27,555 bases of DNA from an uncultured Acidobacteriota bacterium (GCA_937900045.1 CALCEB010000177.1:1-27555); one strand, 5' to 3'; counted from the first letter of the stretch, positions 7,896 to 15,784 are shown. The notes: generated by a model from the sequence alone, not told the origin. Program-made: numbers and translations.

Positions 7896-9281
7896 ATGAA
7901 GAAATACTGCCTTTTCATCGCCGTCCTCAGCCTCACCGCCGCCGCGCTTTTGGCGGTCGCCAGCCAACTTGGCATGGTCCGGGTTCCGGACTACGTTCCC
8001 GTCCTGGCGCGATCGGTAGCCGCCGTGGCCCTGATGGCTTATGCCTCGGCGCGCCGGTCGCTGACCATTTGGATTTTCGTCGCCATGCTGGTGGGATTGG
8101 AGATCGGTCTGGACTGGCCGCAGGTTGCGCTTCACGGTAAGGTGTTCAGCCAGATTTTCCTTCGCCTTATCAGCGTCATCATCGCCCCGCTGTTGTTTTC
8201 AACGTTGGTCACTGGCATCGCGGGGCACAGCGACTTGAAAAAGACAGGCCGCATGGGTATCAAGGCGCTGGTTTACTTTGAGGTGGTCACCACGCTGGCG
8301 CTTTTCATTGGCCTGGCAGCGATCAACCTGAGTCAAGCGGGCGTTGGCGTAAGGCTTCCCCCGCCCGCCGCGCCGCCGGCATCTCATTTGGTGAAACCTG
8401 CAATTGCGGACACGATTCTGAAGGTTTTCCCGCAAAACATCGCCCGGTCGGTTGCGCGGAATGAAGTCCTGCAGGTGGTGGTGTTCAGCATCCTCTTTGG
8501 CATTGCCCTGGCGCTGGTTGCCGAAGGTAAGCGCCGCCCGATGCTTGCCTTCTGCGAAAGTCTGGCGGAGGTGATGTTCAAGTTCACCAACATCGTCATG
8601 TTCTATGCGCCGGTGGCCGTGGCCGCGGCCATTGCCTACACCGTCAGCCAAACTGGCGCTGGAATCCTGCTCAACCTCTTGCAGCTTTTGGCCACGCTCT
8701 ACGCGGCCCTGGTGGTATTCGTTCTGGCGGTCCTGCTGCCCATCGCTTTGCTCGCCCGCATTCCCTTGCGGCCATTTATTCACGCCCTCACCGAACCCGC
8801 TTCCATCGCCTTCGCCACCGCGAGTTCGGAAGCCGCCTTGCCCATCGCCCTGGAGAAGATGGAGTCATTCGGCGTGGCCCGGCCCGTGGCGGCGTTCGTG
8901 ATACCCGCCGGATACAGTTTCAACCTGGCGGGAAGCGCGCTCTACCTGACGTTGGCTTCGGTCTTTGTAGCCCAGGTGGCGCGAATTCCCATGAGCCTGG
9001 GGAGCCAATTCGCAATGGTGTTCACGCTGATGCTCACCAGCAAAGGGGTGGCGGGCGTTTCCCGAGCCGCGCTCGTTATTCTGCTGGGCACCGCTGCGTC
9101 CTTTGGATTGCCGATGGCGCCCATCTTCATACTTCTGGGAATCGATCAACTCATGGACATGGGACGCACCGCCGTCAACGTCATTGGCAATTGCCTGGCC
9201 GCAGCCGTCGTTGCACGGTGGGAGAATGAACTGGAGGTACGTCTGACACCAGCCCAGGTGGAGAGCCACGTCATGCCCTAG
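7896..9281 (+). CDS. SDF-family dicarboxylate/amino-acid:cation symporter
   Basis: This 461-aa inner-membrane carrier belongs to the GltP/DctA (DAACS) family. The Ser-rich hairpin ATASSEAALP is at about 307-316, PAGYSFNLAGSALY at 337-350 and LTSKGVAGVSRA at 380-391. The substrate-site helix IDQLMDMGRTAVNVIGN is at 416-432 and contains D417, D421, R424, T425 and N428. The usual NMDGT-type motif reads NLAGS, so Ala345 replaces the Asp that binds sodium in archaeal homologues. Asn432 replaces another sodium-binding Asp, as also seen in DctA-type carriers. Proton coupling is therefore likelier than sodium coupling (inference). Two extra hydrophobic segments precede the family core. No ribosome site precedes the ATG because a palindromic element was inserted there; the start is supported by the target duplication that contains it. 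Confidence 0.9.
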   Translation: MKKYCLFIAVLSLTAAALLAVASQLGMVRVPDYVPVLARSVAAVALMAYASARRSLTIWIFVAMLVGLEIGLDWPQVALHGKVFSQIFLRLISVIIAPLLFSTLVTGIAGHSDLKKTGRMGIKALVYFEVVTTLALFIGLAAINLSQAGVGVRLPPPAAPPASHLVKPAIADTILKVFPQNIARSVARNEVLQVVVFSILFGIALALVAEGKRRPMLAFCESLAEVMFKFTNIVMFYAPVAVAAAIAYTVSQTGAGILLNLLQLLATLYAALVVFVLAVLLPIALLARIPLRPFIHALTEPASIAFATASSEAALPIALEKMESFGVARPVAAFVIPAGYSFNLAGSALYLTLASVFVAQVARIPMSLGSQFAMVFTLMLTSKGVAGVSRAALVILLGTAASFGLPMAPIFILLGIDQLMDMGRTAVNVIGNCLAAAVVARWENELEVRLTPAQVESHVMP

Positions 9282-9282
9282 G

Positions 9283-9489
9283 CCGGATTATTCACGAACT
9301 GACCGTCAGGGCACGGTTTTAACCGTGCCGAAGAACGGTGTTTCGATGGTTTTTGTCTCGCATCCCGAACGGTCCGTTACAACGGACCGTTCGGGATGCG
9401 AGACAAAAGAAAAAAGTTGCGGCGCTGAAACGGCACGGTTAAAACCGTGCCCTGACGGTCGTCGAGTAAAACATGGTGAATAATCCGGG
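9283..9489. mobile_element. Family-2 palindromic MITE-like element, copy 1
   Basis: The 207-bp element begins CCGGATTATTCAC and ends GTGAATAATCCGGG, with TAGG at both flanks (9279-9282 and 9490-9493) as a likely 4-bp target duplication. Inside are the paired modules GGCACGGTTTTAACCGTGCC and GGCACGGTTAAAACCGTGCC, each itself palindromic. A large central hairpin with arms TCTCGCATCCCGAACGGTCC lies near 9356-9404. The left TAGG includes the symporter stop codon. Confidence 0.75.
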
Positions 9490-9521
9490 TAGGCGCCGCC
9501 CCGCCTCTCGAACGCCTGAAA

Positions 9522-10214
9522 TCAAGCCGGCTGCAAATCCGCGAACACAAATCCGTCCCGTTCCACCACCTCTCCGGGCCTTACTGGGATTGGGTCTGGA
9601 AACATCGGGCCGGCGCAGCAGAACGTGTGAAATTCGCCGTTCTCGCCGCAGGGATCAACGTGGGCAGGCAGTCCGGCAAGCAGGGCTTCATCGAACCGCC
9701 GCCCGGCAAAACTTCGATCCAGCTTCTTCGGATCGACGCAGGTCAGATAGGCTTTAAGGCCGGATTCAATCATATCGCGCGCGAGCTGTGATGTGTCCAG
9801 GCCCCAAATGGGAAACAGAGGCGTGATTCCAGTCCCGGCCAGTTTGCCCTCGCGGTACTTGCGAATGTCTTCCAGGAACAGATCGCCGAACACCATGTGG
9901 TTCACGCCTTCACTGCATGCCTGAGCAACAGCGTCCGCCATGGCTTCTTCATATGCGGAATTGGGACAAGGCCAAGGGAGCGGAACAACCACCAACGGAA
10001 GATGGAGCGCGCTGGCTTGCTTACGGACCAACTCTTCCCGGACGGCATGCATGGCCACCCGGCCGTGGGTCACGTTGACGGTGGTGAGCAGCGCCGTTAC
10101 TTCAAACTCGCCTTGCCGCCGGATGGTTTCGAGAGCCCAAGCGCTGTCCTTGCCGCTGCTCCAGGAAAGCCATGCTTTGGGTTTCCCAATGTTTGGCGTT
10201 GCGCTCATCGTCAA
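9522..10214 (-). CDS. Dph6-like ATP pyrophosphatase (adenine nucleotide alpha-hydrolase family)
   Basis: The 230-aa cytosolic protein belongs to the PP-loop ATPase family whose eukaryotic member is diphthine-ammonia ligase. The PP-loop reads SWSSGKDSAWA (SSGKDS at residues 19-24). FGDLFLEDIRKYRE (109-122), PIWGLDT (136-141) and CGENGEFHTF (189-198) are the conserved blocks of that family. Bacteria do not make diphthamide, so the reaction here must be different, probably an ATP-dependent amidation or adenylation; the substrate is unknown and some relatives have been suggested to act in cofactor salvage. A GGAG site about 8 nt upstream supports the ATG at 10214. A palindromic repeat begins 20 bp upstream. 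No neighbour is obviously co-transcribed. Confidence 0.85.
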   Translation of the reverse strand: MTMSATPNIGKPKAWLSWSSGKDSAWALETIRRQGEFEVTALLTTVNVTHGRVAMHAVREELVRKQASALHLPLVVVPLPWPCPNSAYEEAMADAVAQACSEGVNHMVFGDLFLEDIRKYREGKLAGTGITPLFPIWGLDTSQLARDMIESGLKAYLTCVDPKKLDRSFAGRRFDEALLAGLPAHVDPCGENGEFHTFCCAGPMFPDPIPVRPGEVVERDGFVFADLQPA

Positions 10215-10233
10215 TCGCTCCGCACCGCATTAT

Positions 10234-10399
10234 GCCATCCTGAGCCCTTCGCCTGTCATTCTGAGCGTAGCGAAGAATCCCGGCATTTGGCTCAGCGTAA
10301 ACGCCGCGAAGCATCTCCAGTTCTTTTGATGCCGGGAAGATATCAAATACGGGGATTCTTCGCTGCGCTCAGAATGACAGGATTCGCTCGGGATGACAG
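10234..10399. repeat. Palindromic repeat of the CATTCTGAGCG type
   Basis: Inverted arms run inward from both ends: CCTGTCATTCTGAGCGTAGC (from 10252) and the complement in GCTGCGCTCAGAATGACAGG (to 10381). Outer, less perfect arms are CATCCTGAGCCCTTCG and CGGGATGACAG. The inner CATTCTGAGCG..CGAAGAATCC unit is a repeat commonly met in acidobacterial and some other bacterial genomes. It lies immediately upstream of the pyrophosphatase gene and downstream of the desaturase gene, whose coding strand points the same way. Confidence 0.7.
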
Positions 10400-10452
10400 C
10401 ACTGGCGGCTTGACTGATACTCCCAGACTCCGGAGGTGAGGGAAGCTAAACC

Positions 10453-11511
10453 TTACGCTGCTGCTTCGTCCGCGTACCGGTTCAAATCTTTAACCTTAGC
10501 CGGCACAGGCTTCAAGTCCCAGATCAAACCGGTCCAGGAGAGAGCGCGCAGCAGGTAATAGGTGATGTCAATTTCCCACCAATAAAACCCCTGGTGGACC
10601 GTGGATGGAAAATGATGATGGTTATTGTGCCATCCCTCGCCAAAGGTCAGCAAAGCCAGCAGCAAGCTGTTGCGGCTGTCGTCACCGGTGTCGAAGCGGC
10701 GGCGTCCCATCTGGTGCGCCAGCGAATTGATGGTGCAGGTGGCGTGGAACAGCACCACGGTGGAAACGAAAAATCCCCAGATCAGCATCTGCATGCCGCT
10801 GGTGTGAAGGCCGGGGGCGAAATGGCTCAGCGCCGCGCCCAGAAAATACAGGGAGGCGCCAGTCAAGAACGGCACCAACGTATCGAAACGGTCGAGAAAG
10901 CGAAGCTCAGGGAACTTGGCAAGGTCGCGCACGGCGTCCAACTTGGTGGGAAAATTCCGGTGGTCCGTGATCCAGCCAACGTGGCTCCAGATGAATCCGT
11001 GGATGCGCGGAGAATGCACGTCATTTTCCGTGTCGGAATAGAGGTGATGCTGGCGATGGTGCGCCGCCCACCACAGCGGACCGCGCTGCGTCGCGGAGTT
11101 GGCTAGCAGGGCAAGCGCCAATTGCATCGGGCGCGAAGTCTTAAAGGTACGATGCGAAAAGTAGCGGTGATAAATGCCGGTGACGGCAAACATGCGGATG
11201 GCGTATAGCAGCGCCGCCACTCCCACCGCCACCCAACTCCAGCCCACCCAGATCACTCCCAGGCACATCAGGTGCACGGCAATGAAAGGCGCGGTGCGCA
11301 CCCAATCCACTTGATGTCTGGAGCCATTTTCAATGGGAGGCGTTGCGGCGGAGGCGTCAAACCAACGGATGAACGATGCAAAAAAACTTGTCTGTTTTTC
11401 CAGAAATACATACCCCGATTTGGTCAGATTTTCAGCTTGGACCCGGGAAGGCAATCGAAACTGAGTGGAAACAGAGGGCCCGTCGAGATTCAAAAACACA
11501 ATGGACATCAT
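10453..11511 (-). CDS. Membrane acyl-CoA delta-9-type fatty acid desaturase
   Basis: The protein (352 aa from the ATG at 11511) introduces a double bond into saturated acyl chains at the membrane, using a di-iron centre. The three His boxes are clear: HRYFSH at 115-120, HHRQHH at 151-156 and HNNHHH at 295-300, plus NSLAH at 262-266. Hydrophobic pairs of helices flank them at about 75-112 and 212-255. The frame stays open upstream to 11631, but that stretch is the palindromic repeat, so a start there would be an artefact. The ATGATG at 11506-11511 has only a weak CAGG site before it. The first ~65 residues are not typical of the family, and a non-ATG start nearer the core (around residue 66) is possible. 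It may adjust membrane fluidity; an inverted repeat directly upstream could be an operator. Confidence 0.9.
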   Translation of the reverse strand: MMSIVFLNLDGPSVSTQFRLPSRVQAENLTKSGYVFLEKQTSFFASFIRWFDASAATPPIENGSRHQVDWVRTAPFIAVHLMCLGVIWVGWSWVAVGVAALLYAIRMFAVTGIYHRYFSHRTFKTSRPMQLALALLANSATQRGPLWWAAHHRQHHLYSDTENDVHSPRIHGFIWSHVGWITDHRNFPTKLDAVRDLAKFPELRFLDRFDTLVPFLTGASLYFLGAALSHFAPGLHTSGMQMLIWGFFVSTVVLFHATCTINSLAHQMGRRRFDTGDDSRNSLLLALLTFGEGWHNNHHHFPSTVHQGFYWWEIDITYYLLRALSWTGLIWDLKPVPAKVKDLNRYADEAAA

Positions 11512-11527
11512 CCTGACTATCGTCAGG
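11512..11527. promoter_or_regulatory. Perfect inverted repeat next to the desaturase start
   Basis: CCTGAC-TATC-GTCAGG is a perfect 6-bp inverted repeat that touches the proposed ATG of the desaturase gene. Its size suits a dimeric regulator. The regulator is not identifiable and chance cannot be excluded. Confidence 0.35.
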
Positions 11528-11534
11528 TACACCC

Positions 11535-11645
11535 GGCAGCGGGTCAGTTTGCTGTAGCGGCGCTCTATGAGCGCCGACCTTAAATATGTCAACTGGTTTC
11601 GGCGCTCATAGAGCGCCGCTACAGCAGCCAAACTACACCGCTACC
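11535..11645. mobile_element. Family-1 palindromic MITE-like element, copy B (diverged)
   Basis: The arms CAGTTTGCTGTAGCGGCGCT and their complement, with the inner GGCGCTC-TAT-GAGCGCC hairpins, match copy A. The outermost ~16 bp are degenerate (GGCAGCGGGTCAGTTT on the left; complement of GGTAGCGGTGTAGTTT on the right). The central spacer differs from copies A and C, and I see no target duplication, so this copy is probably older. It lies 23 bp upstream of the desaturase ATG. Confidence 0.75.
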
Positions 11646-11716
11646 GAATATCCGTAACAAGTAACAAGTGTAACAGGCTTCATTGCCGAGGGGCAATGAA
11701 GAAATGGATGAGGCGG

Positions 11717-11752
11717 AAAAACAAAAAGCGCCCTGCCGGGAGGCAAGGGCGC
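11717..11752 (-). terminator. Rho-independent terminator of the TonB receptor gene
   Basis: Read on the minus strand, GCGCCCTTGCC and GGCAGGGCGC form a stem with a one-base bulge and a short CTCCC loop, followed by TTTTTGTTTTT. It lies about 90 bp beyond the receptor stop codon and points the right way. Confidence 0.75.
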
Positions 11753-11820
11753 TTATCGTAGGGGCAGACCTTGTGCCTGCCCGTGGGCTTATCGTAAGGG
11801 AGACCCTTGTGGTCGCCCGA
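11747..11820. repeat. Two tandem copies of a GTAGGGGCAGACCTTGTG-type unit
   Basis: Two direct units of about 36-38 bp lie at 11747-11784 and 11785-11820, each running GGGC(GC)TTATCGTA, then a purine-rich stretch, then CTTGTG, then GCCCG. The first unit overlaps the terminator stem. Related GGGGCGACC..GGTCGCCC units recur in many bacterial genomes. A partial GC-rich tail continues to about 11843. Confidence 0.6.
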
Positions 11821-11844
11821 GGGCGGGCACCAGGGCCCCCACGG

Positions 11845-14800
11845 CTAGAAGTAGAACTTCCCTCCCAGTTGCAGCACCCGGCCGTCGCCGTTAGTAGAGC
11901 CTGGGAGCACCGAGATCACACGGCCAAATCGCGGGTCATTAACATCCGATACGATCCCTCCTGATCCTTGATTGAAGGCTCCCCCTGCAAACTGCGTTTG
12001 GTTGAAGACGTTATAGGCTTCAATACGGATCTCAAAGTATTTTGATTCCGTGATATGAATATCTTTCAACAACGACAAGTCCCAGTTATCGATGCCGGGA
12101 CCATAGATCGGGTTGCGGCTGGCATTGCCGATGCCCGTGCCGGCGGCGGGAATTGAGAACGCCGCGGGGTTGAACCAATAATTGGGTTGGCCATTCAGCG
12201 AGTAGTTCCGGGGATTGCCAATATCGATCTGCTTACCAGGAACTACATTGGCGCGGTCCGGGCAAGCATAGAAGGCGATTGCCGGATCGCAGGTGAGCGA
12301 ACTGAAGGCGCTGTCAAAAACCGCCACCGGGAAGCCGCTCTGGAATGTGCTGATACCCACCAGATCCCAGCCATCGGTCAGCCGCTGCCATTTATGCACG
12401 AAGTGGTAGAAGGGCAGCGTGTAGTCGTAGCTCAACACCAGGCGTTGGGGTGCATCATCGGCGGAGGGAGCGTACATGGAGTTAAAGTTGAAGGGGTCGA
12501 TTCCCGGACCATTGAAGGCGTTATTTTCAAGGTTCGAGGTGTAGTCAAAATAACGCGACCAGGTGTAAGACGCCAGGAACTGCAGACCGTGCGCGAAGTG
12601 CCGGTTCAACTCAACTTGAAGCGAATTGTAGTTGGAATTGAAGCTCGTCACTTGCTGGCCGGTCTCGCCGTAAAGCGCCGGATTCGGATTGTTAGAGAAC
12701 GAGCCGGGATCGCAAGTGGCAAGATTAAAGGCATTGCACCCCAACGCTGCGGCTCCCGGATTCACTCCCTGACCCGCGCCGGCGTAGCTGAGGTTATACG
12801 CGCCTTCCAGGTGCCGGCCCACATTTCCTACGTAACCAATAGATAAGATGGTCGAGGGCGAAAGTTGCCGCTCAATCGTGAGGTTGTAATTTTCAGACAT
12901 CGGCACGCCAAAAGCGGGACTCAGTGTGTTTGCGCCAAACCCAATGGGCGCGAAGGGGGCGAAGTTCACCTTGGCGCCTTTCACAGGTGGACTAAAGGGA
13001 AACACTTGGGGGACGGAGCAAGGGCTGGGCGCAGCCCCGCTGGTGACCGAGCAAAAGCCAGTGAAGGGCGTAGCGAAACTGGGGGAGCCGTAGGACGACG
13101 AAAAGGTCGTCGAAAATGGCGGGTTCGTAAGCCCTTGCAGCGCCAGCTCCTCTTCCGTGCGGTTGTAATAGATTCCAAAACCGCCGCGGATGCTCCAATT
13201 CGAAGAGCTTCCTGGAGTCCAGGCAAACCCGAAACGCGGGGCAACGTCCGTGTAAGGGGTGGTGGGTCCACCTGCCTCATTGATTCCCGGATCGCCTGGG
13301 TAAACAAAGCCGATGGGCGCGGTGGGAAACACGGTGGATTGAACTCCGGGACGGTAAGCCATCATTGTCTCGCCAGCATTGTAGTTGTCCACCCAGGGAG
13401 TTTCAAAGTCCCAGCCAAGGCCATAAGTCAGTGTCAGGTTGCGTTTCACCTGCCATTGGTCCTGAACATACGGATAGTATTCGCGTCCGCGCGCATTGAC
13501 GATGGAACCGCTCCCCTGAGAGTAAGAGTCCGGCACTCCCAGCAGGAAGTCCGCTCCTGGAAGCCCTGTCGAAAACGTTCCCGAGCCGGTGTAGCTGAAA
13601 TTGCCACCCAGGTTGTTGTAGAAGGGGTTGTAAACTTCGAAGCGTTCCATGGTGAAGCCGGCCTTAAAAGTGTGGCGCCCCATAATCCTGGTGAAGTTGT
13701 CCTCCGCGTCATAAGTCTGGTCGATGCGCGGTTGCGGGCCGTTGGCGGTGAATCCCAGGGTGAAGAAACCCGTGAGGCTCATGACCGGCAGCGAGGCGAC
13801 CGCGAGGTTCTGCGGGAGGATGCCCGTAAACCCATAACTCGTAGGGTTGATGGGGCTTTGCGGCTCGTTCGCGATAAAATTAAACCGGTAATAGGAAAAG
13901 CGCGCTTCATTCAAAGTGGTCGGCGAAAAGGTATGGTTCCAGGCCGCGGTGTATTCCTGATCGTGCCGCTGGTCCGTATTTGCAAAGCCGGGAAGTGTCG
14001 CCCCGGTGAAAGGCAAGGTGTTGATGTCCGGAGCTCTCTGCCACAACCCATAGACCCAGATGGAATTGGCGGCGTTGATGTTTTCATCGACCCGGTAAAG
14101 GTATTGGTCCTGGGTGGTCGTAGTTGTGGGATTAAAGGTGTATCCGTTCGCGGCCGTATTGGGAAGCGGTACAAACTGGTTCATCAACTTGACAGCGAGG
14201 GGGTTCAGGTCTCCCGTCGGAATGGTGCCGTTGGAAAAGATCGTGGAATAAGGGGTGCCCGCCGGGTAAGTCGTCCCGCTGTCACCCACTAAAGGAAAAG
14301 CCGAGGTACCCTTGGAGGTGGTCAAGCCGGGCCATGTCCCAGCCCGCTCTGCTGGGCTAAACACCGTAGGAACGGAAAACGCCTGCGGGACAGCCGCGCG
14401 CAGGCCCTGATAGGAAAAGAAGAAAAATGCCTTGTCCTTCTTGATCGGTCCGCCAATCGTGCCGCCAAACTGGTTCTGATGGAACGGCGAGACGGAAGAT
14501 TGGAAGAAGCTGCGAGCGTCGAGGGTTGTATCCCGGTAAAACTCAAAAGCGTCGCCGTGGAACTGGTTTGTTCCGTTCTTGATCACCGCATTGATGATGG
14601 CCCCGGAATTGCGCCCGTATTCGGGGTTGATCGTGTTCGTGATCATGCGAAACTCGCCGATGGCGTCGGGGCTGGGAATAATGCCAGGAGAGTTCAAAGG
14701 AGCGTCATTGGTGTCGGCCCCATTTATCAGGTAAGAGTTCTGCTGGGTCTCGGCGCCATTGGTGGAATAGTTGTTGCCAAAGCGATCCGACGATGCCACC

Positions 14801-15303
14801 ACCCCCGGTTCAAGTTGCTGCAATTGGACCCAATTGCGTCCGTTGAGGGGAAGGTCGACGATGGTGTTTCCGGTGATTGTGGTGCCAAGCTGCATGCTGG
14901 TTGTGTCCACTTGGACCGGGTTAGCCTCCACCGTCACGTGTTGCGAGACCTGACCCACCTGCATGACCGCTTTTACCACGTAGGTCTGGTTCACATTAAG
15001 CCGTATCCCCTTGCTTACAAATTCCTTAAAGCCGCTCTGCTCAGCGACAACATCATAGGTCGCAGGGACGAGCAGATTAACCACCTCAAAGTTACCATCC
15101 GCTTGGGATGTAACAATCTTCGAGATTCCTGTGCCTTCATTCGTGACCGTAACTTTTACGCCGGGAATGACCGCTCCCGACTGGTCGGTTACGGTACCTC
15201 TAATCTTTCCATAAAGTTCATCCGCCCTGGATATTGAGTGCGTAAGAATAAGTCCCATGAGCAACGCAAAAAGTGTAATTCCTAGCGCCTTGTAAATTCG
15301 CAT
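11845..15303 (-). CDS. TonB-dependent receptor, Oar-like, with carboxypeptidase-regulatory domain
   Basis: The 1,152-aa outer-membrane protein starts at the ATG at 15303, which follows a strong GGAGGG site; in-frame ATGs at 15333 and 15372 lack one. A signal peptide ends near SISRA (residue 26). A carboxypeptidase-regulatory beta-sandwich follows at about 30-115 (IRGTVTDQSGAVIPGVKVTV). The plug domain comes next (VDLPLNGRNWVQLQQLEPGV, GRNSGAIINAVIKNGTNQFH), then a barrel of more than 800 residues ending in the aromatic KFYF typical of outer-membrane barrels. This is the Oar family, greatly expanded in Acidobacteriota; substrates are mostly unknown but polymers or peptides are likely. There is no adjacent SusD-like, TonB or ExbBD gene. 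It is a single-gene unit with its own terminator. Confidence 0.93.
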   Translation of the reverse strand: MRIYKALGITLFALLMGLILTHSISRADELYGKIRGTVTDQSGAVIPGVKVTVTNEGTGISKIVTSQADGNFEVVNLLVPATYDVVAEQSGFKEFVSKGIRLNVNQTYVVKAVMQVGQVSQHVTVEANPVQVDTTSMQLGTTITGNTIVDLPLNGRNWVQLQQLEPGVVASSDRFGNNYSTNGAETQQNSYLINGADTNDAPLNSPGIIPSPDAIGEFRMITNTINPEYGRNSGAIINAVIKNGTNQFHGDAFEFYRDTTLDARSFFQSSVSPFHQNQFGGTIGGPIKKDKAFFFFSYQGLRAAVPQAFSVPTVFSPAERAGTWPGLTTSKGTSAFPLVGDSGTTYPAGTPYSTIFSNGTIPTGDLNPLAVKLMNQFVPLPNTAANGYTFNPTTTTTQDQYLYRVDENINAANSIWVYGLWQRAPDINTLPFTGATLPGFANTDQRHDQEYTAAWNHTFSPTTLNEARFSYYRFNFIANEPQSPINPTSYGFTGILPQNLAVASLPVMSLTGFFTLGFTANGPQPRIDQTYDAEDNFTRIMGRHTFKAGFTMERFEVYNPFYNNLGGNFSYTGSGTFSTGLPGADFLLGVPDSYSQGSGSIVNARGREYYPYVQDQWQVKRNLTLTYGLGWDFETPWVDNYNAGETMMAYRPGVQSTVFPTAPIGFVYPGDPGINEAGGPTTPYTDVAPRFGFAWTPGSSSNWSIRGGFGIYYNRTEEELALQGLTNPPFSTTFSSSYGSPSFATPFTGFCSVTSGAAPSPCSVPQVFPFSPPVKGAKVNFAPFAPIGFGANTLSPAFGVPMSENYNLTIERQLSPSTILSIGYVGNVGRHLEGAYNLSYAGAGQGVNPGAAALGCNAFNLATCDPGSFSNNPNPALYGETGQQVTSFNSNYNSLQVELNRHFAHGLQFLASYTWSRYFDYTSNLENNAFNGPGIDPFNFNSMYAPSADDAPQRLVLSYDYTLPFYHFVHKWQRLTDGWDLVGISTFQSGFPVAVFDSAFSSLTCDPAIAFYACPDRANVVPGKQIDIGNPRNYSLNGQPNYWFNPAAFSIPAAGTGIGNASRNPIYGPGIDNWDLSLLKDIHITESKYFEIRIEAYNVFNQTQFAGGAFNQGSGGIVSDVNDPRFGRVISVLPGSTNGDGRVLQLGGKFYF

Positions 15304-15475
15304 CTTCCCTCCAATTAACTTGTCCAGTTCCATGATCCGGCCCTGCCGATTCTTGCTGGTTAAGAATCCCATGACAGATCAGGCTGCAATTTTCTCTCCA
15401 CACTGCTTATTTGTGATAAGTTATGTGTTTTAAATTAATTACAGGAATTACACAGTTTGGCTGGACGCCAAACTT
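15304..15475 (-). promoter_or_regulatory. AT-rich upstream region of the TonB receptor gene
   Basis: The region from about 15385 to 15455 is clearly more AT-rich than its surroundings, with runs such as TTTTAAATTAATTAC, and probably holds the receptor promoter. An inverted repeat TTTGGC-TGGAC-GCCAAA lies at 15456-15472 on its upstream side and could be an operator. I could not fix the -35 and -10 boxes with confidence. Confidence 0.45.
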
Positions 15476-15644
15476 CAGGTTTTAATATACAGATTATGGA
15501 ATTCAGCATTTTTTGAGCTTCTTTCGGCCATACCCTCCACGGCCCGTTCCGCCCACAGGGCATCCAGCGTCATTTCCATGCCTTCCAGCCACTCCTGCAA
15601 AGGCGAGGACAACGGGGTTGGCGCGGCTACCGTTGAAACGATCA
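15476..15644. other. Intergenic stretch, possibly a gene remnant
   Basis: No gene is recognised here. On the minus strand one frame reads PLQEWLEGMEMTLDALWAER and ends at 15475-15477, which looks protein-like, but its upstream part is only the palindromic element at 15645-15784. It may be the 3' remnant of a decayed gene cut by that insertion, or a chance frame. Confidence 0.25.
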
Positions 15645-15784
15645 GGTAGTGTCTCAGTTTCTTTGCTGTAGCGGCGCTCGGAGCCTGCCCTGGAAGGGAG
15701 CGCCGAACTTGTATCTTCAACGGTTTCCGGCGCTCCCTTCCAGGGCAGGCTCCGAGCGCCGCTACAGCAAACTGCGTCACTACC
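15645..15784. mobile_element. Family-1 palindromic MITE-like element, copy C (long-arm variant)
   Basis: This 140-bp element starts GGTAGTGTCTCAGTTTC and ends with the complement of GGTAGTGACGCAGTTTGC. It is flanked by AACGATCA (15637-15644) and AGCGATCA (15785-15792), an 8-bp target duplication with one mismatch. Each arm carries 17-20 bp (GGAGCCTGCCCTGGAAGG) where the other copies have only TAT. The replacement is complementary in both arms, so the palindrome is preserved. The centre, read on the minus strand, contains GGAAACCGTTGA, shared with copies A and D. Confidence 0.85.

Noticed and set aside
10102..10439. Short frames on both strands around the CATTCTGAGCG repeat
   Set aside because: They are translations of the palindromic repeat and of the antisense of the pyrophosphatase gene.
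11512..11631. N-terminal extension of the desaturase
   Set aside because: The residues are encoded by the family-1 palindrome (compare similar peptides read from the other copies), so this is not likely protein.
12865..14292. A 475-codon open frame on the plus strand inside the TonB receptor gene
   Set aside because: It is antisense to a receptor with clear domains, has low-complexity Arg/Gly-rich content and no ribosome site. It is a shadow of high-GC codon use.
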